Of a stretch of DNA of 64,000 nt, positions 53,382 through 61,942 are shown piece by piece. The DNA is from an uncultured Clostridia bacterium (GTDB lineage Bacteria; Bacillota; Clostridia; UMGS1810), in the NCBI GenBank assembly GCA_934500875.1, contig CAKSTL010000001.1, positions 124,001 through 188,000 of the forward strand. Reading direction: 5' to 3'. Numbering within the stretch: the first letter of the stretch is position 1; each line of letters begins with the position of its first letter. The notes under the pieces are model-generated. The model saw only the letters and a program-made list of their open reading frames with translations, had not been told where the DNA came from and made no database searches. The position numbers and the translations under genes were made by a program.

Positions 53382-53413
53382 GATATGATATCACATATCA
53401 TATCCGTTTTCAA
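53382..53413 (-). promoter_or_regulatory. Promoter overlapped by a 23-bp palindrome upstream of COG2426-metK
   Basis: Minus-strand TTGAAA (53408-53413) and TATCAT (53385-53390) with a 17 bp spacer. GATATGATAT-CAC-ATATCATATC (53382-53404) has perfect 10 bp arms and covers the whole -10 box and most of the spacer, the usual place for a repressor operator. Confidence 0.6.
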
Positions 53414-53418
53414 GACAT

Positions 53419-53856
53419 TTATTTGTTTTCGAGCGCATTAATTTTTTCTACTCTTTTAAGATGCTTTCCGCCCATAAACTCTGCGTTTAAGAACGAATCT
53501 ACAATATCTTTTGCAAGCTCATCGCCCAAGACACGTGCGCCTATTGCAAGCGCATTCGCGTCGTTGTGGTTACGGCTGAGCCTTGCGCTGTATGTGTCCG
53601 AACATGCACAGCAGCGTATGCCCTTTATTTTGTTTGCGCAAATGCTCATTCCTATGCCCGTTCCGCAAATAAGAATAACCTTGTCACATTCGCCCGAAAC
53701 CACCGCCGCACAAGCCTTTTCGGCAATATCGGGATAGTCTACGCTGTCTTTTGTATAAGCGCCGAAATCCTTTATTGCGATGTTTTTTTCGGCAAGATAA
53801 TTTTTTATAGCTTCCTTCAAATCAACACCTGCATGGTCTGAACATATTGCCAACAT
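53419..53856 (-). CDS. rpiB: Ribose-5-phosphate isomerase B
   Basis: 145 residues from ATG 53856 behind AATGGAG. LAICSDHAGVDLKEAIKNYL, SVDYPDIAEKA, LICGTGIGMSICANKIKGIRC (catalytic Cys/Thr) and SRNHNDANALAIGARVL are conserved. Interconverts ribose-5-P and ribulose-5-P, pairing functionally with rpe at 35408. The 154-base leader is unusually structured. An in-frame upstream extension to 53985 is open but lacks family similarity. Confidence 0.95.
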   Translation of the reverse strand: MLAICSDHAGVDLKEAIKNYLAEKNIAIKDFGAYTKDSVDYPDIAEKACAAVVSGECDKVILICGTGIGMSICANKIKGIRCCACSDTYSARLSRNHNDANALAIGARVLGDELAKDIVDSFLNAEFMGGKHLKRVEKINALENK

Positions 53857-54010
53857 AATAATCTCCATTCCGCCGCCCTGCGCCGGCATTAACAGTAATG
53901 AAAATCTCTTATCGGCAGGGAAAAATGATAAGAGAATATTGCGCCCGTATGCGTTTTCCCAATCAAAGCGGGAAAAATTTTGCACGGGCTTTTCAGTAAT
54001 TTTTCGTTTG
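53857..54010 (-). promoter_or_regulatory. Structured leader between tsaB and rpiB
   Basis: On the minus strand, GCCCGT...ACGGGC encloses TTTTCCC/GGGAAAA (about 53943-53989), and TCTCTTATC pairs with GATAAGAGA (about 53905-53934). No T-run follows either, so these are not simple terminators. No known riboswitch class was recognised. Confidence 0.35.
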
Positions 54011-54709
54011 TCAGCCGTTATTGAATTCCTTCATACGTTCGTTATATTCCCTCTCCGCCTGACAGGTACGGATATATATGGGAAGAATTGTATGATAATC
54101 GTCAAAATCGTTGTTTTCGCACCTTTTCTGCGCAAGATATGCAACCGACGAAGCACGTGAGAGAGTATGCATAGGCGGTGCGAAATATGCGTTTTCGCCC
54201 ATTTTTTCAATTATCTTTTCTTTGTGAACAAAAACGCCGTCGCCGACAAAAACGGCTTTCTTGCCGTCAAGCTCAAGCAGCAGACTGTCAAGGCTTATTG
54301 CACGGTCGGGCGTTATTTTTTTGCCGTCAAGGTAGAGTGCGTTGTAAACGTCGCCCCGTCTTGCGTCCATAATCGGGCAGACCGTCTTTTCGGTTGCAAA
54401 AACGTTTTGCCAAAGTGCGTCGAGCGACGATATTCCTACAATTTTTTTGCCCCGTGCCTGACACAGCGCTTTTGCCGCCGCTATGCCTATTCTCAAACCC
54501 GTAAACGAACCGGGACCTATGCAGGGTGCAAAAACATCTATATCCTCAATTTCAAGCGACGCTTTTTTGAGCACGTCGTCAATCATGGGCATAATCATTT
54601 GCGAATGTGTTTTTTTGTTGCATATTGAAAATTCTCCGGCAAGCGTGCCGCCGCAAAGAACGGCGCAGGTCGCATTGACGGACGAGGTATCTATCGCAAG
54701 TATATTCAT
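54011..54709 (-). CDS. tsaB: tRNA threonylcarbamoyladenosine biosynthesis protein TsaB
   Basis: 232 residues. NILAIDTSSVNATCAVL and CIGPGSFTGLRIGIAAAKAL are TsaB hallmarks; the ASKHA fold here is inactive as a peptidase and acts as a dimerisation partner of TsaD in making t6A37 of tRNA. Overlaps tsaE by 4 bases. tsaD and rimI are not in the window. Confidence 0.95.
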   Translation of the reverse strand: MNILAIDTSSVNATCAVLCGGTLAGEFSICNKKTHSQMIMPMIDDVLKKASLEIEDIDVFAPCIGPGSFTGLRIGIAAAKALCQARGKKIVGISSLDALWQNVFATEKTVCPIMDARRGDVYNALYLDGKKITPDRAISLDSLLLELDGKKAVFVGDGVFVHKEKIIEKMGENAYFAPPMHTLSRASSVAYLAQKRCENNDFDDYHTILPIYIRTCQAEREYNERMKEFNNG

Positions 54710-55137
54710 ACGTTCCTCCGCTCGATTTTAATTTTTCTGAAGTTTTCCGAAATACTTTGGTCTTTTAAAATTCTTATTTCGTAATACGGCATATCAAAAA
54801 GTTCTCTTATGTTGTCCGCCCATTCAACCACGGTAATGCCCTCGCCGAAAAGATAATCGTCAAATCCGATATCAAACATCTCGTCTGCGCAGGATATTCT
54901 GTAAACGTCAAAATGGAACACCGGAACAGGTGCGTTTCTGTATTCGTTCACAATGGTAAACGTTGGACTTTGCACAATTTCCTTTACGCCGAGTGCCCTG
55001 CAAAGCGCCGCCGTAAAATATGTTTTTCCCGCACCGAGGTCGCCGTCAAGCGTAACAATATCGCCGGGTTTTAAACTTTTTGAAAACATTCCGGCAATTT
55101 TTTCGGTGTCCTCTGTATTATTTGAAATGTACTCCAT
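54706..55137 (-). CDS. tsaE: tRNA threonylcarbamoyladenosine biosynthesis ATPase TsaE
   Basis: 143 residues. P-loop LDGDLGAGKTYFTAAL, SPTFTIVNEYRN, FHFDVYRIS and VVEWADN match TsaE. ATPase that cycles the TsaBD complex in t6A synthesis. tsaE-tsaB is the usual Firmicutes order. Confidence 0.96.
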   Translation of the reverse strand: MEYISNNTEDTEKIAGMFSKSLKPGDIVTLDGDLGAGKTYFTAALCRALGVKEIVQSPTFTIVNEYRNAPVPVFHFDVYRISCADEMFDIGFDDYLFGEGITVVEWADNIRELFDMPYYEIRILKDQSISENFRKIKIERRNV

Positions 55138-55158
55138 ATTTCCTCCGTAAAATAAGGC

Positions 55159-55641
55159 TTATCGGATATCGGCAATTGTGCAGACAGCCTGGGCGGATAT
55201 GCCCTTTTCTTCGCCCTCAAATCCAAGATTTTCGGTAGTTGTAGCCTTTATGCTGATATTATTTATATCGGTTTTAAGTGCGCCCGCAATGTTTTTGCGC
55301 ATTTTATCCGTATAGCAAGCCAATTTAGGCTTTTGCGCAACAATGGTAGCGTCAATGTTGTTTACGCAGTATCCGCTCTCCGAAAGAATTTCTCCCACTT
55401 TTTCAAGAAGCGTGATACTGCATATATCCTTATATTTTCCGTCCGTGTCGGGAAAATGCTTTCCGATATCGCCCTTTGCCGCAGCGCCGAGAAGAGAATC
55501 CATAATTGCGTGGGTTAAAACGTCTGCGTCCGAATGACCCAAAAGCCCCATTTCATACGGAATTTCAACGCCGCCGAGTATAAGCTTTCTTCCTTTCTGA
55601 AGAATATGCACGTCATATCCCGTTCCTACTCTTATTCCCAT
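55159..55641 (-). CDS. ispF: 2-C-methyl-D-erythritol 2,4-cyclodiphosphate synthase
   Basis: 160 residues. RVGTGYDVHIL and GHSDADVLTHAIMDSLLGAA supply the metal ligands Asp and His; IKATTTENLGFEGEEKGI is the C-terminal signature. MEP pathway step making the cyclodiphosphate. Overlaps ispD by 10 bases. Confidence 0.97.
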   Translation of the reverse strand: MGIRVGTGYDVHILQKGRKLILGGVEIPYEMGLLGHSDADVLTHAIMDSLLGAAAKGDIGKHFPDTDGKYKDICSITLLEKVGEILSESGYCVNNIDATIVAQKPKLACYTDKMRKNIAGALKTDINNISIKATTTENLGFEGEEKGISAQAVCTIADIR

Positions 55642-56321
55642 TTAAGCACCGCCTCCGCATAGGATATATCGTCACGTGTGGTAATTTTCAAATTGTTTTT
55701 ATCGGTTTCGGTAATTTTAACCTTTTTTCCGAGCCGCTGTGCAAGCGCACAGTCGTCGGTTGCGGCAATTTTATTATCGTATGCAAATTTATGCGCCGCC
55801 TTAATCAGGTTTTTTTCAAAAATCTGCGGCGTATAGATTCTGTAAACGCTCTCTCTGTCAACGGTTTCCAAAATAAATTTATCGCCGTCCGCTTTTTTTA
55901 AGGTATCGGCGCATTTTGCACCCAGAGCCGCAGCGCCGTGTTTTTCTGCGTCGTCAATGCACCTTAAAATATCTTCGCTGCACGCAAACGGACGTGCGCC
56001 GTCGTGAATAAGCACAAAATCCGCATCACTTTTAACCTCGCCGAGGCATTTTGATACGGTTTCCTGCCGTGTGCCGCATCCCGGTATGATTTTTGCAACC
56101 TTAAAGAGTCCAAGCTCCTTTACAAAATCGCTTGTATAGAGCAAAAAATTTTCAGGCACGGCAACAATAATTTCATTAATTTTTTTAATTTCGCAAAGCG
56201 TGCGGACGGTGTAAGCCAAAATCGGAACCCCGTGTATTTCATAAAACTGCTTGGGTATATCAAGCCCCGCCCTTGTGCCGCTTCCGGAAGCAGCAACAAC
56301 AGCGCTTATTTTTTTCTTCAT
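55632..56321 (-). CDS. ispD: 2-C-methyl-D-erythritol 4-phosphate cytidylyltransferase
   Basis: 229 residues from ATG 56321. AVVAASGSGTRAGLDIPKQF is the CTP-binding loop, with IHDGARPF and DRESVYRIYTPQIF. MEP pathway step 3 (CDP-ME). Its gene directly precedes and overlaps ispF, so the two enzymes are made together. GGGGATTTGGTTAAT lies upstream; an in-frame TTG at 56330 is too close to the GGGGA to be likely. Confidence 0.96.
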   Translation of the reverse strand: MKKKISAVVAASGSGTRAGLDIPKQFYEIHGVPILAYTVRTLCEIKKINEIIVAVPENFLLYTSDFVKELGLFKVAKIIPGCGTRQETVSKCLGEVKSDADFVLIHDGARPFACSEDILRCIDDAEKHGAAALGAKCADTLKKADGDKFILETVDRESVYRIYTPQIFEKNLIKAAHKFAYDNKIAATDDCALAQRLGKKVKITETDKNNLKITTRDDISYAEAVLKWE

Positions 56322-56384
56322 ATTAACCAAATCCCCGAAAGCTTTTTTCTTACAAATATACTGTAATACAAGACAAAATATGCC

Positions 56385-57353
56385 TTATCTGCTCTCTCTG
56401 AAGTAGTTCACTCCGCACCCCTTAGGCTGCATAACCTTGTTTGACTTGCGCATTGACGTAACAACCAGCACCACTGCGGTGATAAGGTAAGGAAGCATAG
56501 TGTAGAACGCATTTGGAATTGTAATGACGCTTTTTGAAACATAAAACTGCAAAACGGTGAATGCGCCGAAAATAAGCGAACCCAAAATTGCCATTGTCGG
56601 CTTCCACGCAGCAAAAATTACAAGCGCAACCGCTATCCAGCCCTTACCGCTTACACAGTTATTATTCCACACTCCGCCGCCGTCTATAAGCGAAATGTAA
56701 GCACCGCCGAGGCCGCAAATGCCGCCGCCGAGAAGAATGTTGATATATTTTACCTTTGTAACGTTTATGCCCGAGGCATCCGCCGCCGCAGCATTTTCGC
56801 CGACAGAGCGCATATCAAGCCCGAGCCTTGTTCTTTTCATATAAAATCTGCAAAGGAAAGCTATCAGAACCGCAAGATAAACCAAAATATTATGCGAGAA
56901 CAGCACCTTTCCCAAAAACGGAATCTGCGAAAGATACGGAATCGGCTTTTCCGCAAGCACGGCTGTCATACGCTCTGAAAGCTTCGGAATTGCACCGCCG
57001 TTTGCCGATTTATAATTTGCAATCATAAGCTGACCGAAAAAGTTTGCAAGACCCGAGCCGAAAATGGTGAGCGCAAGACCCGTTACAACCTGGTTTGCAC
57101 GAAGGCTTACCGTGATGTACGCATAGATAAGCGCACCGATTACGCCGAGTGCAAATGCGGCAAGAAGCGCAAGAATGAGGCTGTCTGTATAGCAAGCAAC
57201 AAAAAATCCCATAAACGCACCCATAAACATCATACCCTCAACTCCAAGGTTTGTGTTTCCGGCTTTTTCCGTTACAATTTCGCCGGTCGTTCCGAAAAGA
57301 AGCGGCGTTCCTGCTTTTACCGATGCAAAAAGAAAGTTTAAAAACGTGTTCAT
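56385..57353 (-). CDS. Nucleoside/BMP-type ABC transporter permease 2
   Basis: 322 residues with eight to ten membrane helices. TTGEIVTEKAGNTNLGVEGMM and SVGENAAAADASGINVTKVK are typical of the YufQ/NupQ permeases. Together with the permease, ATPase and BMP lipoprotein upstream it forms a nucleoside importer. It follows the first permease by 1 base. Confidence 0.92.
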   Translation of the reverse strand: MNTFLNFLFASVKAGTPLLFGTTGEIVTEKAGNTNLGVEGMMFMGAFMGFFVACYTDSLILALLAAFALGVIGALIYAYITVSLRANQVVTGLALTIFGSGLANFFGQLMIANYKSANGGAIPKLSERMTAVLAEKPIPYLSQIPFLGKVLFSHNILVYLAVLIAFLCRFYMKRTRLGLDMRSVGENAAAADASGINVTKVKYINILLGGGICGLGGAYISLIDGGGVWNNNCVSGKGWIAVALVIFAAWKPTMAILGSLIFGAFTVLQFYVSKSVITIPNAFYTMLPYLITAVVLVVTSMRKSNKVMQPKGCGVNYFRESR

Positions 57354-57354
57354 A

Positions 57355-58440
57355 TCAGTCTTTTTTCTCCTTTCTTATTACAACTTTATATTGAATGAAA
57401 AAGTCAAATCCGAGGATAACAAAAAGAATTATACCCTTTAAAACTTCGGAAACATAAGTAGGAACGCTGAAAGCCGACTGCATAACGCTGCCGCCCTTGT
57501 CAAGAACGCTTAAAAGAAGCGTAACAAGTATGCATACCACCGCATTAAGACGTGAAAGCCACGCAACGATAATTGCGGTAAAGCCCACTCCTCCGGCAAT
57601 GCCCTCGCTTAAGGTATACGCCGCACCGGTAGCCTGCGTCATTCCTGCAATACCACAGACTGCGCCGCTTAAAAACATTGTGCGCATAACAATTTTGTCA
57701 ACGTTCATACCTGCATAGCGTGCAGTATTTTTGCTCTCGCCCACAACGCTTATTTCGTATCCGTGTTTTGTATATTTTAAATAAACATACACTGCCGCAA
57801 CCAGCAAAAGCGCTATAACCCAGCCTATATGCACCCCGAAAAGCTTGTCCAGACGTGCGTTTTCGGCAAAGGTTGCAATTTTGGGAAATCCGCCTGATGA
57901 CGGATCCCTCCACGGGCCTTCTTTAAAATAAACTATAAGATAAAGCGCTATGTAGTTAAGCATAAGCGTAAAAAGCGTTTCGTTCGTATTGAATTTACAT
58001 TTGAAAAATGCCGGAATAAGCCCCCACAGACCGCCGCCGACAACACCTGCGGCAAACATAAGAACAATAAGCAGAACGTGCGGCAAATCCGAGTGGAAAA
58101 GCGCAAAATACGAAGCGCAGATTGCTCCCATAATGAGCTGACCCTCCGCACCGATATTCCAAAACTGCATTTTAAACGCAAGCGTTATTCCGAGCGAAGT
58201 TATAAGAAGCGGAACTGCAATTTTAACCGTGGCGATTATTGCAATTTTTCCGTCAAAAGCGCCTGCGAAAATTTTTGCATATGCGCTTATGGGATTTATG
58301 CCGAGTGCAAGAAAGAAAATTCCGCCGGCGGCAAACGCAACAATAATGGACACAACAGACAAAACCGCAAGCGAAAAGCCTGAGATTTCAGCTTTTTTAA
58401 CAACCCTCAAAAGCGGTTCTTTGTTATTAATCCTGCTCAT
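57355..58440 (-). CDS. Nucleoside/BMP-type ABC transporter permease 1
   Basis: 361 residues, BPD-type branched-chain/ribose permease fold. FWNIGAEGQLIMGAI, VVGESKNTARYAGMNVDKIV and GFTAIIVAWLSRLNA match NupP/YufP. Its start overlaps the ATPase gene by 14 bases. Confidence 0.92.
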   Translation of the reverse strand: MSRINNKEPLLRVVKKAEISGFSLAVLSVVSIIVAFAAGGIFFLALGINPISAYAKIFAGAFDGKIAIIATVKIAVPLLITSLGITLAFKMQFWNIGAEGQLIMGAICASYFALFHSDLPHVLLIVLMFAAGVVGGGLWGLIPAFFKCKFNTNETLFTLMLNYIALYLIVYFKEGPWRDPSSGGFPKIATFAENARLDKLFGVHIGWVIALLLVAAVYVYLKYTKHGYEISVVGESKNTARYAGMNVDKIVMRTMFLSGAVCGIAGMTQATGAAYTLSEGIAGGVGFTAIIVAWLSRLNAVVCILVTLLLSVLDKGGSVMQSAFSVPTYVSEVLKGIILFVILGFDFFIQYKVVIRKEKKD

Positions 58441-59983
58441 TGCCGTCCTCCTCTTTTCCGAAAGCGTCGGTCATCAAAAGCCCGATTTGCTCTTTTGTCG
58501 CCTCGTTTGCATCCACAATTCCGGTAACTTTTCCGTGGCACAAAACCATAATTCTGTCGCACAAATCAAGCATTACGTCCAAATCCTCGCCGATATACAA
58601 AATACCGGTGCCCTTTTTCTTCTGCTCGTTAAGATTGTCATACACAACGTAGGAGGAATTTATGTCAAGACCTCTCACCGCATATGCCGTAATAAGCACA
58701 TTCGGCGACGATTCAATCTCACGTCCGAGAAGCACTTTCTGAACGTTTCCGCCCGAAAGGTTTCTGACCGGGGTATCGATTCCCGGGGTTTTTATATCAA
58801 GCTTTTCAATAAGCCTTTTGGAAAGCTTTCTTGCCTGTTTCTTTTCGACAAACGGCGTTTTGCCCTCGTTATAGCGTTTTAGCAAAAGATTATCCGCCAT
58901 ACCCATTGACGCAACAAGCCCCATTCCGAGCCTGTCCTCGGGGATAAAACTCATACTTATGCCCATTTTTATTATTTCTTCGGGCGTTTTGCCGATAATA
59001 TTTTCTTTTTTGTATAAAATTGCGCCTTTTTTAACCTTCATAAGACCGGCAATTGTTTCGCAAAGTTCTTTCTGCCCGCTTCCCGCAACACCTGCAACAC
59101 CGAGAATTTCGCCTTTGTTTAAGCTGAAAGAAACATCCTTAAGCGTTTTTATACCTTCATCATTTTCTGTTGTAAGATGGTGAATTTCCAAAAGATTTCC
59201 GCTGTAATCACTTATGGGTCTGTCAATGGACAGCGTAACTTTTTTGCCTACCATAAGCTCGGTAAGCTTTAATGCGTCGGTTTCGCTTGTCTTAACCGTT
59301 GCAACGCTTTTTCCCTTGCGCAAAATTACAACCCTGTCGCTGATTTCAAGCACTTCGTTCAATTTATGTGTAATGATAATGACCGTACAGCCGTTATCAC
59401 GCATTTTTCGTAAGATATTAAAAAGATTTTTGCTCTCCTGCGGCGTAAGAACAGCCGTAGGCTCGTCGAGAATAAGAATTTTTGCTTTTCTGTAAAGCAT
59501 TTTAAGTATTTCAACCGTCTGTTTTTCACTGACGGACATATCGTAAATTTTCTTTCTCGGCTCAACGTTCAAGCCGTATTTTTCGCTGATTTCAGCTATT
59601 TTCTGATAACGTTTCTTTTTAAGTATAATTCCTTCCGATTTGTTTCCCATAATAATATTGTCGGCGGCAGAATGAACATCGACAAGCTTAAAATGCTGAT
59701 GAATCATACCTATTCCCAAATCTATTGCGTCCTTCGGAGAACGGATATGCACCTTTTCGCCGAAAATTTCAATATCGCCCGCATCGGGAAGATAAATTCC
59801 CGCAAGGATATTCATAAGCGTGGTTTTTCCCGAGCCGTTTTCACCGAGCAAGGCAAGAATTTCGCCCTGCCCGGCTGACAGGTTTATGCTGTCATTTGCA
59901 ACAGTGCTTCCGAATATTTTTGTTATATTGCTAAGCCTTATTGCACAATTGTTTTTTTTACCTGCATCAATATTTTCACACAT
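58427..59983 (-). CDS. Nucleoside/BMP-type ABC transporter ATP-binding protein
   Basis: 518 residues from ATG 59983 behind AGGTGA. Two cassettes: the first has LLGENGSGKTTLMNIL and ILILDEPTAVL; the second, a degenerate Walker A (VAGVAGSGQKELCET), LSGGNVQKVLLGREI and a changed Walker B (VLITAYAVRGLD). This degenerate second site is normal for the RbsA/NupO group. Drives uptake by the two permeases downstream. Confidence 0.95.
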   Translation of the reverse strand: MCENIDAGKKNNCAIRLSNITKIFGSTVANDSINLSAGQGEILALLGENGSGKTTLMNILAGIYLPDAGDIEIFGEKVHIRSPKDAIDLGIGMIHQHFKLVDVHSAADNIIMGNKSEGIILKKKRYQKIAEISEKYGLNVEPRKKIYDMSVSEKQTVEILKMLYRKAKILILDEPTAVLTPQESKNLFNILRKMRDNGCTVIIITHKLNEVLEISDRVVILRKGKSVATVKTSETDALKLTELMVGKKVTLSIDRPISDYSGNLLEIHHLTTENDEGIKTLKDVSFSLNKGEILGVAGVAGSGQKELCETIAGLMKVKKGAILYKKENIIGKTPEEIIKMGISMSFIPEDRLGMGLVASMGMADNLLLKRYNEGKTPFVEKKQARKLSKRLIEKLDIKTPGIDTPVRNLSGGNVQKVLLGREIESSPNVLITAYAVRGLDINSSYVVYDNLNEQKKKGTGILYIGEDLDVMLDLCDRIMVLCHGKVTGIVDANEATKEQIGLLMTDAFGKEEDGNEQD

Positions 59984-60014
59984 ACATTTCACCTGCCGAC
60001 CCGTAAATTTTTAA

Positions 60015-61148
60015 TTATTCAGCAACTACAGTTCTGTAGTACCAGTTCATATTTCCTGTAATATCAGCGTCCGAGATAACCTCGCCCTCTTTGCATACCA
60101 TATTGCCCTTGTTGTCATAAAGCTCGCCTGCAAAGATTTTGTTTTCGCCGGAAATAATTTTTGCTTTTGCTGCTTCAACAGCCTCTTTTGTGCCTTCTGC
60201 GCAGTTTTCCGAAAGCGGAGAAATATCTACCAAACCTTCGTCCATACCGCCGTAGTAGTTAGAACCGTCCCATGTGCCGTCCATAACAGCTTTTGCAGCC
60301 TTTGTGTAGTAAACATCCCAGTTCCAGATAGGAGCGGTAAGGTGAGCTTTGGGAGCGTCTTTTGTCATATCGGAGTTGTATCCTACACCCCAAACGCCTC
60401 TTGCCTGAGCGGCAAGCTGAGGAGCTGTTGTATCGCAGTGCTGTGCGATAACGTCGCATCCGCCGTCCAAAAGTGCTTCCGCAGCCTGTTTTTCAAGGTC
60501 GGGGCTGAACCACGAATTTGTAACCTTAACATAAACCTTTGCGTTGGGATTAACCGATTCAACGCCCATTGCAAAAGCGTTGATACCGCCTGTAACCTCG
60601 GAATTTGAGATATCCATAGCGGCTACATATCCGATTTTGTTGGATTTTGTCTTAAGACCTGCGGCAATACCCGAAAGATATCTTGCCTGGTAAATTCTTC
60701 CGAAGTAATTGTTGAAGTTTTTGCCGTTCGATTTATAGCCTGTACCGTGAGAGAATACAACATCGGGATACTCCGAAGCCATCTGCTCCATTGTGTCCAT
60801 ATATCCCCAGCTTGTGCCGAAAATGATTTTGCAGCCTTCGTTTACGCACTCTTCGATAGCAGTTCTTGTTGCAACTGCATCGCCGTCGCTTACATTGATT
60901 TTTCTTACAATCTGGTCGTCGGTAAGGTTAAGAGCTTTCTGCATTTTAACGATACCCTGGTCGTGAGCATAGGAATAACCCGCACCGTCGGCAGGGTCAC
61001 CGATATGTATAACGCCCACCTTAAAATCAGCGCTGTTTCCGGTAGATGCCTTTTTGCCATCTTCCTTTTTGCCGCAGCCTGCAAACGACAATGCGCACAT
61101 AAGCACCATAGCGCAAACAAGCATAAGCGATACTACTCTCTTCTTCAT
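60015..61148 (-). CDS. BMP family substrate-binding lipoprotein (nucleoside type)
   Basis: 377 residues. Signal peptide with lipobox LSFAGC (Cys about 25), a Gly/Lys/Ser spacer, then the PnrA/BmpA domain (VGVIHIGDPADGAGYSYAHD, KIIFGTSWGYMDTM, VVFSHGTGYKSNGKNF, DVIAQHCDTTAPQLAAQ). Binds purine nucleosides in characterised homologues (PnrA, BmpA/NupN). First gene of the importer and probably the most expressed; a hairpin precedes it. AGGAGG lies before the ATG. Confidence 0.94.
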   Translation of the reverse strand: MKKRVVSLMLVCAMVLMCALSFAGCGKKEDGKKASTGNSADFKVGVIHIGDPADGAGYSYAHDQGIVKMQKALNLTDDQIVRKINVSDGDAVATRTAIEECVNEGCKIIFGTSWGYMDTMEQMASEYPDVVFSHGTGYKSNGKNFNNYFGRIYQARYLSGIAAGLKTKSNKIGYVAAMDISNSEVTGGINAFAMGVESVNPNAKVYVKVTNSWFSPDLEKQAAEALLDGGCDVIAQHCDTTAPQLAAQARGVWGVGYNSDMTKDAPKAHLTAPIWNWDVYYTKAAKAVMDGTWDGSNYYGGMDEGLVDISPLSENCAEGTKEAVEAAKAKIISGENKIFAGELYDNKGNMVCKEGEVISDADITGNMNWYYRTVVAE

Positions 61149-61173
61149 ACTTTAAATCCTCCTAAAATATTTT

Positions 61174-61205
61174 AACGGGTACGGCGTTTATGCCGTATAC
61201 CCGTT
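61174..61205 (-). terminator. Hairpin between xpt and the BMP lipoprotein gene
   Basis: AACGGGT/ACCCGTT with inner CGGC/GCCG. On the minus strand only AAAATATTTT follows, a weak terminator; it may be a partial terminator or mRNA-stabilising element setting the ratio of xpt to importer. Confidence 0.5.
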
Positions 61206-61207
61206 AT

Positions 61208-61780
61208 TTACTCTCTGAAAGTAAGCCCTGTATCGCTCATAGATTCAATTATCGCAAGCGATTCAAGCTTTATTCCCATATCTCTTATAATTTTTCCGCC
61301 GGTCTGAAAACCTTTTTCTATAACAATTCCCGCACCGGCAATGGACGCACCCGACTGCTTGATAATTTCAATAAGCCCCAAAAGCGCTTTTCCTTTAGCA
61401 AGAAAATCGTCTATAATAAGAATATTGTCGTCTTCGGACAAAAACTTTTTGGACACAATAACCTGGTTTGTGTTTTTGTGAGTATACGATTCAACGCTCG
61501 CCGTATAAACGTCGCCGTCAAGATTTTTTGACTTTGACTTTTTGGCAAACACCACAGGCACGTCAAAATACTGCGCAGTTACGCACGCTATGCCTATTCC
61601 GGACGCTTCTATCGTCAGAATTTTATTGATTTTTTCGCCGGCAAACCTTCTTTTGAACTCCTTGCCTATTTCGTTATAGAGTGCAACGTCAATCTGATGA
61701 TTCAAAAAGCTGTCAACCTTCAGAATACCGCCCTCCGAAACCCTTCCGTCTTTTAAAATTCTTTTTTTAAGCAATTCCAT
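61208..61780 (-). CDS. xpt: Xanthine phosphoribosyltransferase
   Basis: 190 residues from ATG 61780. Carries ILTIEASGIGIACVTAQYF and the PRPP-binding loop NILIIDDFLAKGKALLGLIE. Converts xanthine and PRPP to XMP. Placed before a nucleoside importer, it fits purine salvage. No purine riboswitch was seen in the preceding leader; a possible promoter is TTGATT (17 bp) TAAAAT on the minus strand near 61823-61855. An upstream in-frame extension to 61879 is hydrophobic and unlike the family. Confidence 0.93.
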   Translation of the reverse strand: MELLKKRILKDGRVSEGGILKVDSFLNHQIDVALYNEIGKEFKRRFAGEKINKILTIEASGIGIACVTAQYFDVPVVFAKKSKSKNLDGDVYTASVESYTHKNTNQVIVSKKFLSEDDNILIIDDFLAKGKALLGLIEIIKQSGASIAGAGIVIEKGFQTGGKIIRDMGIKLESLAIIESMSDTGLTFRE

Positions 61781-61942
61781 ATCGTATGCCGCTTCCTCAC
61801 AATTTCTAAAAATAAAACACCTTATAATTTTACAAAAAATGACAAAAAAAATCAAGACCTTTTTTAAATATATAGTCATATTTTTATAAAAACTTGAAAT
61901 TATTGCCGTGTCCGCACGTATAATTTATGAATAATGTATAAA

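Noticed and set aside
53857..53985. 43-codon N-terminal extension of RpiB
   Set aside because: RpiB proteins start at the MLAICSDH-type segment, ATG 53856 has a good GGAG site, and the extension DNA forms strong hairpins.
61781..61879. 33-codon N-terminal extension of xanthine phosphoribosyltransferase
   Set aside because: It is hydrophobic, unlike the cytosolic family, and ATG 61780 gives the normal length of 190 residues.
61781..61942. Purine riboswitch before xpt
   Set aside because: The region is AT-rich but lacks the conserved purine aptamer loops and three-way junction.
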